Shown here piece after piece: positions 1 through 4,421 of a stretch of DNA of 5,972 nt (its first letter is position 1; each line of letters opens with the position of its first letter). The stretch spans positions 1-5,972 of the forward strand of contig CAYMFD010000160.1 of assembly GCA_964389475.1 (NCBI GenBank), given 5' to 3'. Both the position numbers and the translations under genes were made by a program. The stretch comes from CAYMFD01 sp964389475. GTDB taxonomy: Bacteria > Bacteroidota > Bacteroidia > Chitinophagales > Saprospiraceae. The notes below the pieces were generated by a model. That model did not search any database and was not told the origin of the DNA. It saw only the letters and a list, made by a program, of their open reading frames with translations.

Positions 1-164
1 TCGGCCCTCAGGTCCGTCTGGTACCTTTGGTGCGACGAGACTTGAGAAGCACAACCTGGGACCTCGATTAACTGACAACCGTGATAAAATCGAGCAGCGA
101 GGTTGTGCTCAAGGAGTCTCGCAATGCCAGGGACTTATGCGGACCTCAGCTGCGGATATCGTGT
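1..164. repeat. Imperfect inverted-repeat element, modules A1 (1-71) and B1 (91-164)
   Basis: Module A1 (1-71) and module B1 (91-164) are separated by 19 bases and are partly complementary. Bases 48-57 pair with 100-109 (10 bp), 36-42 pair with 115-121 (7 bp), and 10-16 pair with 140-146 (7 bp), giving one long interrupted hairpin. A1 also contains a small local hairpin, GTACC-TTT-GGTGC. Both modules recur further on (A at 182 and 427, B at 708), so this is a dispersed repeat rather than a chance fold. It could be a MITE-like element or a structured RNA. I do not recognise the family, and the element may extend beyond the left edge of the window. Confidence 0.7.
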
Positions 165-181
165 TTGTTATGCCTATCTGT

Positions 182-426
182 GCGGCCCTGAGGTCCGTTT
201 AGCACCTTTGGTGCGACGAGACTTGTGAAGCAAAACTTGGGACCTCGATTAATAGTGGTAAAACAGGTATTTCGACGACGCTATGCTTGCTCAATGACCT
301 TTATTAAAGTTCTGCATCACATTCGTAAGTTGCTCTATAAGCCTTGCCCTACCAAATCGCTATTTATGGATAAGCAGGCAGGCAAGCCTTTCGAGGGTAG
401 GGTTTGGGAGGGTCCGTACACGTAAC
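182..426. repeat. 245-base tandem repeat, copy 1 (module A2 plus spacer)
   Basis: This is the first of two adjacent copies with a period of exactly 245 bases (182 corresponds to 427). The first 71 bases are module A, with 5 differences from the A3 copy; the remaining 174 bases are a spacer that is more diverged between copies. In A2 the local hairpin reads GCACC-TTT-GGTGC, while A1 and A3 have GTACC in the left arm. The change swaps a G-C pair for G-U, so pairing is kept. The spacer has conserved blocks, such as TTTCGACGACGCTA and ATGACCTTTATTAAAGTT, separated by variable stretches. A 66-codon open frame at 225-425 exists but is not kept in copy 2, so I treat the region as non-coding. Confidence 0.85.
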
Positions 427-671
427 TCGGCCCTCAGGTCCGTCTGGTACCTTTGGTGCGACGAGACTTGTGAAGCAAAACTTGGGACCTCGATTAAGAG
501 TGGTAATACGGACATTTCGACGACGCTACGCTTGCTCGATGACCTTTATTAAAGTTCGACATTACATGCATAAGTAACTCTATAAGCCTTGCCCTACCAA
601 ATCGTTATTTATGGATCAGCAGGCAGGCAAGCCTTTTAAGGGTAAGGTTTGTAAAGGGTCCGTACACGTAC
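427..671. repeat. 245-base tandem repeat, copy 2 (module A3 plus spacer)
   Basis: This is the second copy of the 245-base unit. Module A3 spans 427-497 and differs from A1 at only 3 positions, so it resembles the first A module more than its tandem neighbour A2. The spacer 498-671 aligns along its whole length with 253-426 but carries many substitutions. Both spacers end in GGGTCCGTACACGTA. The reading frame that is open in copy 1 stops here at TAA 574-576. The pattern fits an old duplication that has since diverged. Confidence 0.85.
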
Positions 672-707
672 CTCATGCAGTCTTGGAGTCTCACATCATT
701 CTTCTGT

Positions 708-781
708 CGAGCAGTGAGGTTGTGCTCAAGGAGTCTCGCTAAGCCAGGGGCTTAGGCGGACCTCAGCTGCGGATATCGTGT
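708..781. repeat. Module B2, second copy of the B inverted-repeat arm
   Basis: This segment matches B1 (91-164) at all but 5 of 74 positions. It is partly complementary to the A modules, so A2 or A3 with B2 would form a larger version of the 1-164 element with the spacer inside. For example, 190-198 (TGAGGTCCG, in A2) is a perfect complement of 758-766. Within B2, CTAAGCC-AGG-GGCTTAG (739-755) is a perfect 7-bp hairpin that is much weaker in B1. The ten bases CCTCAGCTGC at 761-770 recur at 144-153 and at 790-799, just past the end of the module. Confidence 0.75.
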
Positions 782-808
782 CGTCTGCCCCTCAGCTGCA
801 TTAAACGT

Positions 809-844
809 AAAAAAGCCTCTTCACTTGATAGTAAAGAGGCTTTT
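809..844. terminator. Bidirectional intrinsic terminator at the left end of the tRNA-Ser-linked array
   Basis: The sequence AAAAGCCTCTTCAC (811-824), a six-base loop, and GTAAAGAGGCTTTT (831-844) form a 14-bp stem with a single G-U pair. A run of six A at 809-814 gives a U tract on the minus-strand transcript, and TTTT at 841-844 gives a shorter one on the plus strand. It occupies the same place relative to a tRNA 3'-end copy as the two terminators at 985 and 1160, but its sequence has diverged and its stem is longer. Confidence 0.75.
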
Positions 845-853
845 GATGCTCTG

Positions 854-883
854 CGGAGGAGGAGGGATTGCATTTGCGATCCC
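854..883 (-). pseudogene. tRNA-Ser 3'-end fragment with altered T arm, distal copy
   Basis: On the minus strand this copy ends with the complete 3' acceptor strand CTCCTCC and discriminator G of the real tRNA-Ser at 1204-1290. It also keeps the 3' side of the T stem. The T loop is gone: 864-883 instead forms an 8-bp hairpin with a four-base loop (GGGATTGC-ATTT-GCGATCCC on the plus strand). There is no anticodon arm, D arm or 5' acceptor strand, so it cannot yield a tRNA. Confidence 0.75.
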
Positions 884-939
884 TGTATCCTCGAAGGTCA
901 AAATCAACGCCTCGGCATTACATGCCTAAGTGCTTTTCC

Positions 940-984
940 ACATGAAATCTCTGCTGCAAACAAGTTTGCGCATCTATTTCACGT
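940..984 (-). other. Extended hairpin next to the terminator, distal copy
   Basis: On the minus strand, ACGTGAAAT (984-976) pairs with ATTTCATGT (948-940) over 9 bp with one G-U pair. Inside, after a small internal loop, TGC pairs with GCA and GCAAA with TTTGC around a four-base loop. The hairpin directly abuts the A run of the terminator at 985-1017. An identical copy lies at 1115-1159. A role in RNA processing, stability or replication slippage is possible, but the sequence does not decide between them. Confidence 0.5.
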
Positions 985-1017
985 AAAAAAGCCCCTTCAC
1001 AGGGTAGTGAAGAGACT
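985..1017 (-). terminator. Intrinsic terminator, second of three in the array
   Basis: On the minus strand the stem AGTCTCTTCAC (1017-1007) pairs with GTGAAGGGGCT (1000-990) over 11 bp with two G-U pairs, followed by a T run from the six A at 985-990. It is identical to the terminator at 1160-1192 and lies 11 bases beyond the tRNA 3'-end fragment, exactly as the real one does beyond the tRNA. Confidence 0.75.
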
Positions 1018-1028
1018 TTGATTCTCTG

Positions 1029-1058
1029 CGGAGGAGGAGGGATTGCATTTGCGATCCC
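1029..1058 (-). pseudogene. tRNA-Ser 3'-end fragment with altered T arm, proximal copy
   Basis: This is the same fragment as 854-883: an intact 3' acceptor strand and discriminator base, with the T loop replaced by an 8-bp hairpin (1039-1058). The bases beyond it (1059-1075 on the plus strand) loosely resemble the variable arm of the real gene, which suggests that more than the last 21 bases was originally copied and then decayed. Confidence 0.75.
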
Positions 1059-1114
1059 TGTATCCTCGAAGGTCAAAATCAACGCCTCGGCATTACATGC
1101 CTAAGTGCTTTTCC

Positions 1115-1159
1115 ACATGAAATCTCTGCTGCAAACAAGTTTGCGCATCTATTTCACGT
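1115..1159 (-). other. Extended hairpin next to the terminator, proximal copy
   Basis: This is an identical copy of the hairpin at 940-984. It lies immediately downstream, on the minus strand, of the terminator that ends the tRNA-Ser transcript. It would be transcribed only by readthrough of that terminator. Confidence 0.5.
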
Positions 1160-1192
1160 AAAAAAGCCCCTTCACAGGGTAGTGAAGAGACT
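1160..1192 (-). terminator. Intrinsic terminator of the tRNA-Ser gene
   Basis: Eleven bases after the 3' end of tRNA-Ser, the minus strand forms an 11-bp stem (1192-1182 with 1175-1165) with a six-base loop. Six A at 1160-1165 supply the U tract. Position and structure make this the natural end of the tRNA transcript. Confidence 0.85.
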
Positions 1193-1203
1193 TTGATTCT
1201 CTG

Positions 1204-1290
1204 CGGAGGAGGAGGGATTCGAACCCCCGATACCCGTAAAGGTATGCTGGTTTTCAAGACCAGTGCATTCAACCGCTCTGCCACTCCTCC
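1204..1290 (-). tRNA. tRNA-Ser (anticodon UGA)
   Basis: The minus strand folds into a complete class II tRNA of 87 bases. The acceptor stem GGAGGAG (1290-1284) pairs with CTCCTCC (1211-1205), with discriminator G at 1204. The D arm contains AGCGGTTGAA. The anticodon stem CTGGT/ACCAG encloses CTTGAAA, with anticodon UGA at 1256-1254. A long variable arm follows (CATACC...GGGTATC), which is typical of serine tRNA, and then a T arm with loop TTCGAAT. It reads UCA and, by wobble, other UCN serine codons. The CCA end is not encoded (the next bases are CAG), so it must be added by nucleotidyltransferase. The gene has its own promoter and terminator. Its 3' end seeds the tandem array downstream. Confidence 0.97.
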
Positions 1291-1327
1291 GTGTTATTGA
1301 GTACAATTGCTTAGCGATTAAGCGCCG

Positions 1328-1359
1328 CAAAAGTAGAATTACTCTTTCGTATTATCAAA
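1328..1359 (-). promoter_or_regulatory. Bacteroidota-type promoter of tRNA-Ser
   Basis: On the minus strand TTTG (1359-1356) is followed after exactly 20 bases by TACTTTTG (1335-1328), a full match to the TTTG / TAnnTTTG consensus of the Bacteroidota housekeeping sigma factor. It lies about 38 bases before the mature tRNA 5' end, leaving room for a short leader removed by RNase P. It sits in the 82-base gap after the dehydrogenase stop codon, so the tRNA need not depend on readthrough. Confidence 0.8.
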
Positions 1360-1372
1360 TAGCAGGGCAAGT

Positions 1373-2149
1373 TTATCTACCACTTCTGTCAATGAAGTTG
1401 CTATTGGCCTGTTGCGTACCCGTAACTATGATGTCTTGGATGCTTACGTGCTTGGGTCTACTCACCATATACCATATGATCTCAGCGACGTCTCTAGACC
1501 GTAGGGGCTGAAAATCTTCGTAGATCCGAGCCTTGTCTGCATCACCATCGAAGCGGACTAGCGCAAACTCTGTCTCCTCCACGTGCCCAGGGCTGATCTG
1601 GCCCACTCGTACGCCGTAGCTATGTAGGTCTATCCGCATCGACCTCGTCAAGGCATCGACGGCGTGCTTGGTAGCGCAGTAGACATTGCCATTGGGGTAG
1701 ACCTCGTGCCCAGCTGTGCTGCAGACATTGATGATCATGCCGCTACGTCGTTTGGCCATGCCGGGGCTGACGAGCCTAGTGATGTAGAGTAGTCCTTTGA
1801 TATTGGTATCTATCATCGACTCCCAGTGATCGGTGCTACCCCTGTGTATGGGGTGCATGCCAGCAGCAAGGCCAGCATTGTTGATCAGTATGTCTATTCG
1901 CTTTTCTTCTTTGCTGAGACTGTTGAAGGCCGCTTTGACCGCCTTTTTGTCGGATATGTCAAAGGGTAGCGCCTTGACCGTCACCACGTATTTTCGCTCC
2001 AGCTTCTTCTTAAGTTCTTGCAGCTTTTTCGCTCTTCGGCCAGTGATGATTAGGTGGTATCCTCTTTTGGCGAGGAGGGTAGCCGTGGCCTTTCCTATCC
2101 CAGATGTGGCGCCGGTTACCAAAACTCTTTTGGTCATTGTGGTTTTCAT
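1373..2149 (-). CDS. Short-chain dehydrogenase/reductase, YdfG-like, NADP-dependent
   Basis: A classical SDR oxidoreductase of 258 residues, the usual length for the family, and probably cytoplasmic. The Rossmann nucleotide-binding motif TGATSGIG is at residues 12-19. TGRR at 36-39 places basic residues after the second strand, which favours NADP(H). NNAG is at 90-93. The catalytic tetrad is Asn116, Ser144, Tyr157 and Lys161 (YCATK), and the PG motif is at 187-188. The segment SPGHVEETEF and the C-terminal part resemble YdfG, the serine/3-hydroxy acid dehydrogenase group, so oxidation of a small hydroxy acid such as L-serine or L-allo-threonine is a reasonable inference; the substrate is not proven. 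The ATG at 2149 is the most upstream start, though Met5 (TKRVLV) would also serve. It is transcribed divergently from the dipeptidase, with a 57-base gap and no Shine-Dalgarno sequence. Confidence 0.9.
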   Translation of the reverse strand: MKTTMTKRVLVTGATSGIGKATATLLAKRGYHLIITGRRAKKLQELKKKLERKYVVTVKALPFDISDKKAVKAAFNSLSKEEKRIDILINNAGLAAGMHPIHRGSTDHWESMIDTNIKGLLYITRLVSPGMAKRRSGMIINVCSTAGHEVYPNGNVYCATKHAVDALTRSMRIDLHSYGVRVGQISPGHVEETEFALVRFDGDADKARIYEDFQPLRSRDVAEIIWYMVSRPKHVSIQDIIVTGTQQANSNFIDRSGR

Positions 2150-2179
2150 ACTAGTAACTTTATTATCAGAATTACCCTC

Positions 2180-2187
2180 TACATTTG
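2180..2187 (+). promoter_or_regulatory. Probable -7 box for the dipeptidase gene
   Basis: TACATTTG matches the Bacteroidota -7 consensus TAnnTTTG and lies 19 bases before the ATG at 2207. No clear TTTG or TTG is found at the expected upstream distance, only an AT-rich stretch around 2158-2163, so the match is half a promoter. Confidence 0.5.
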
Positions 2188-2193
2188 TCTAGA

Positions 2194-2221
2194 CGAAAGT
2201 AACACTATGCAGCAAGCACAA
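2194..2221 (-). promoter_or_regulatory. Possible promoter of the SDR gene
   Basis: On the minus strand TTG (2221-2219) is followed by TACTTTCG (2201-2194), one base off TAnnTTTG, with 17 bases between them. It would place the -33 element inside the first codons of the divergent dipeptidase, so the two promoters would overlap back to back. Confidence 0.35.
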
Positions 2222-3592
2222 TCATACATCGAAGAACATAAACAGCGATTTTTATCAGAATTGCTAGACCTCCTCAGGCTACCATCTATCAGCGCAGACA
2301 GCGCTTACGATGCGCAGACAGCCCAGACAGCCGACCTGGTAGCGAAGTCACTGCGTGAGGCTGGACTTGATGGGGTAGAGGTAATCACCACTGCTGGCCA
2401 TCCTGTGGTCTATGCCGAGCGACTCATCGATGCCTCACTGCCTACTGTCCTCGTCTACGGACACTACGACGTACAGCCGCCAGACCCGCTAGATCTGTGG
2501 GATAGCCCACCTTTCGAGCCAGTAATCAAGAAGTCTGACCTCCACCCTGATGGTGCTATTTATGCCCGTGGCGCTTGTGACGATAAGGGCCAGATGTATA
2601 TGCATGTCAAGGCTGCAGAGGCTATGATCAAGACGGATACCCTGCCATGCAATATCAAGTTTATGATAGAAGGCGAGGAGGAGACTGGGTCGGAGAACCT
2701 AGGACCTTTCTGTAAAGAGTACAAAGACAAGCTCAGCTGTGATGTCGTGCTGGTAAGTGATACGAGCACCTTGAGCCTAGACACGCCATCTATCACAGTG
2801 GGCCTCCGTGGTCTATCGTATATGGAGGTCGAGGTGACTGGTCCTAATAAAGACCTGCATAGTGGCGTCTATGGTGGTGCGGTCGCTAATCCTGTCAACA
2901 TCCTCTCGACGATGTTAGCCAGCCTCCATGATGAGGATCGTAAGATCTCCATACCGGGCTTTTATGACGACGTAGAAGTCTTGTCTGACGCTGATCGAGC
3001 GGCTATGAATGCGGCCCCCTTTGACATCAACCTATACAAGAAAGGTCTAGACATAGATGCTACCCTCGGTGAGAAAGGGTACACCGTACTCGAGCAGACA
3101 AGCATACGTCCTACCCTTGATATCAATGGTATGTGGGGCGGCTACACCGGCGAAGGTGCCAAGACCGTCTTGCCTAGTAAGGCCTATGCCAAGGTGAGTA
3201 TGCGACTCGTGCCTCACCAAGATAGTGCGACCATCAGTGCATTGTTTAAAAAACATCTAGAAGAGATAGCGCCACCAGGTATCAAGGTCAAGGTAACACC
3301 ACACCATGGCGGAGCGCCCTACGTCACGCCTAGTGATACGCCAGAGTTCGCTGCTGCTAGTAAGGCCGTAGAGCATAGTCTCGGTAAGGAGCCCATACCG
3401 GTACGTAGTGGTGGTAGTATACCCATCGTTGCCCTATTTGAGGAGGTTCTAGAGGTCAAGACGGTACTTATGGGATTTGGCTATAATACTGATGATATCC
3501 ACTCTCCCAATGAGCACTACGGTATCCGTAACTTCTACGCGGGTATCCGTACGATCCCTTATTTCTACCACTATTACAAGGAGCTCAAGTAG
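2207..3592 (+). CDS. M20 family metallodipeptidase (carnosinase-like)
   Basis: A 461-residue di-zinc peptidase of the M20 family, closest by motif to the cytosolic non-specific dipeptidase (CNDP2-like) group that hydrolyses dipeptides. By family analogy the metal ligands are His86 in GHYDVQP, bridging Asp125 in RGACDDKG, Glu159 in EGEEETGS, Asp185 in VLVSDT, and His432 in DDIHSPNE; Glu158 would be the general base and Asp88 the residue that orients the first histidine. The inserted dimerisation domain includes DLHSGVYGG, whose histidine completes the partner's active site in this family. There is no signal peptide, so it is probably cytoplasmic. The frame is open back to 2054, but that stretch overlaps the divergent dehydrogenase. 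I chose the ATG at 2207 because it starts the conserved N-terminal helix and follows a TAnnTTTG box. No Shine-Dalgarno sequence is present. Confidence 0.93.
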   Translation: MQQAQSYIEEHKQRFLSELLDLLRLPSISADSAYDAQTAQTADLVAKSLREAGLDGVEVITTAGHPVVYAERLIDASLPTVLVYGHYDVQPPDPLDLWDSPPFEPVIKKSDLHPDGAIYARGACDDKGQMYMHVKAAEAMIKTDTLPCNIKFMIEGEEETGSENLGPFCKEYKDKLSCDVVLVSDTSTLSLDTPSITVGLRGLSYMEVEVTGPNKDLHSGVYGGAVANPVNILSTMLASLHDEDRKISIPGFYDDVEVLSDADRAAMNAAPFDINLYKKGLDIDATLGEKGYTVLEQTSIRPTLDINGMWGGYTGEGAKTVLPSKAYAKVSMRLVPHQDSATISALFKKHLEEIAPPGIKVKVTPHHGGAPYVTPSDTPEFAAASKAVEHSLGKEPIPVRSGGSIPIVALFEEVLEVKTVLMGFGYNTDDIHSPNEHYGIRNFYAGIRTIPYFYHYYKELK

Positions 3593-3651
3593 GTCATACT
3601 GTCAAGATTGTATTAAAGTAGTCCTGCGGCATGTTATGTCGATGGTCAATG

Positions 3652-3683
3652 TTTGTATGACAGTTAAAATAGTGACACATTTG
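3652..3683 (+). promoter_or_regulatory. Bacteroidota-type promoter of the FKBP gene
   Basis: TTTG (3652-3655) is followed after 20 bases by CACATTTG (3676-3683), which matches TAnnTTTG except for its first base. A start of transcription a few bases later would leave about 18 bases before the ATG at 3707 but almost none before 3695, which helps choose the start codon. The rest of the 114-base gap after the dipeptidase shows no clear terminator. Confidence 0.6.
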
Positions 3684-3706
3684 TGCACATTAAGATGCGG
3701 AATAAT

Positions 3707-4369
3707 ATGAAGGCAGTAGGTGTAATCACAGCATTGTTTTTGATGATGTCATCGATAACAATAGCGCAGACCCTCAGTACTAAGCTAGACTCGTTATCCT
3801 ACGGGGTAGGCGTGATAGTAGGGCAGAACTTTAAGAAAGAAGGGCTGAAAAATATCGATGCTAAGCTGGTAGCAGCTGCTATAGAGGCAGCTATTAGTGG
3901 TCAGGAGACCCTCATTGATAAGAAGACGTCTAGTCAACTATACCGAGACGCAAAAAAAGAAGCTAAGGAAATGGCAAGTCAAGATGTAATATTACAAGGT
4001 CAGGCGTATCTCGCTGAGAATGGCGCTAAGCCAGGTGTCACCACTACGGCCACGGGTCTACAGTACGAGGTGCTCATGAGTGGCAATGGCCCATCTCCTG
4101 GACCTAGTGACAAGGTGACTACCCACTACCACGGTATGTTGATAGACGGTACCGTATTCGACAGTAGTGTCGATAGAGGAGAGCCGATCAGTTTTCCAGT
4201 TGGTGGCGTCATCAAAGGCTGGCAAGAGGCACTACAGCTTATGTCTGTAGGAGACAAGTGGAGGGTGTCACTACCATACGATCTCGCATATGGAGAGAGA
4301 GGTGCTGGTGCATCGATCCCACCATACGCCACACTCATATTTGAAGTAGAATTACTCGGTATCAACTAG
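3707..4369 (+). CDS. Secreted FKBP-type peptidyl-prolyl cis-trans isomerase (FkpA/FklB-like)
   Basis: A 220-residue folding catalyst that isomerises Xaa-Pro bonds. Residues 1-20 are a signal peptide (hydrophobic VGVITALFLMM, likely cleavage after Ala20), so it should act in the periplasm; there is no lipobox cysteine. Residues about 25-105 form a charged helical region like the N-terminal dimerisation domain of FkpA and MIP proteins. Residues about 115-220 are the FKBP domain, with Tyr140, Phe150-Asp151 in TVFDSS, Val167-Ile168 and Trp171 in GGVIKGWQEAL, and PYDLAYGERG at 189-198, so the binding pocket looks intact. Starts at 3683 (GTG) and 3695 (ATG) are in frame, but 3683 overlaps the -7 box. 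Starting at 3707 gives a normal signal peptide directly after the promoter. Confidence 0.92.
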   Translation: MKAVGVITALFLMMSSITIAQTLSTKLDSLSYGVGVIVGQNFKKEGLKNIDAKLVAAAIEAAISGQETLIDKKTSSQLYRDAKKEAKEMASQDVILQGQAYLAENGAKPGVTTTATGLQYEVLMSGNGPSPGPSDKVTTHYHGMLIDGTVFDSSVDRGEPISFPVGGVIKGWQEALQLMSVGDKWRVSLPYDLAYGERGAGASIPPYATLIFEVELLGIN

Positions 4370-4386
4370 AATTATCCATCGTGTGT

Positions 4387-4394
4387 TACTTTTG
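4387..4394 (+). promoter_or_regulatory. -7 box for the pyruvate dehydrogenase E1 alpha gene
   Basis: TACTTTTG fully matches TAnnTTTG and is followed by CAC, as is the box at 5926. It lies 27 bases before the ATG at 4422. I see no good TTTG at the usual upstream distance, since the nearest one, at 4340, is too far. Confidence 0.55.
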
Positions 4395-4421
4395 CACGTA
4401 CTCAACAAGAAATAGCTAACA

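Larger units (their letters stand above)
849..1023 (-). repeat. 175-base tandem repeat of the tRNA-Ser flank, distal unit
   Basis: As far as I can read, 849-1044 is identical to 1024-1219, giving a tandem duplication with a 175-base period. The repeat begins with the last bases of tRNA-Ser(UGA) plus five flanking bases, a 21-base block found at 849-869, 1024-1044 and 1199-1219. Read on the minus strand, each period holds the tRNA 3' end, an intrinsic terminator, a long hairpin, and a degenerate T-arm-like hairpin leading into the next tRNA-end copy. Perfect identity points to recent duplication or homogenisation. No protein is encoded. Confidence 0.9.
1024..1198 (-). repeat. 175-base tandem repeat of the tRNA-Ser flank, unit next to the tRNA gene
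   Basis: This is the second full unit of the 175-base array, identical in my reading to 849-1023. It abuts the third tRNA-end copy, 1199-1219, which is the 3' end of the intact tRNA-Ser gene. The array therefore grows outward from the 3' end of the tRNA. A third, diverged terminator at 809-844 suggests an older, partly lost unit further out. Confidence 0.9.

Noticed and set aside
22..29. TACCTTTG in module A1 (and 448-455 in A3) as promoter -7 boxes
   Set aside because: The match is part of a small hairpin, is lost in A2 (CACCTTTG), lacks an upstream TTTG at the right distance, and no gene follows.
225..425. A 66-codon plus-strand open frame inside the 245-base repeat
   Set aside because: The same frame in the second repeat copy stops at 574-576. 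The frame begins inside module A, which recurs without coding, and there is no promoter or recognisable domain. Some synonymous differences exist but are too few to argue for coding.
849..1219. CRISPR array
   Set aside because: There are only two or three units, the whole 175-base period is repeated without unique spacers, and no cas genes are present.
1093..1284. A 63-codon minus-strand open frame beginning MAERLNALVLKTS
   Set aside because: It reads straight through the tRNA-Ser gene and its terminator; this type of peptide is a well-known by-product of translating serine tRNA genes.
2054..2206. N-terminal extension of the dipeptidase to the first in-frame ATG at 2054
   Set aside because: It would overlap the oppositely oriented dehydrogenase gene, the residues look nothing like M20 peptidases, and a promoter box lies at 2180, within the extension.
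3593..3664. Terminator or regulatory hairpin after the dipeptidase (GTCATA and TATGAC, ACTGTCA and TGACAGT)
   Set aside because: The complementary segments overlap one another, are about 55-60 bases apart and have no T tract, so they do not make a convincing hairpin.
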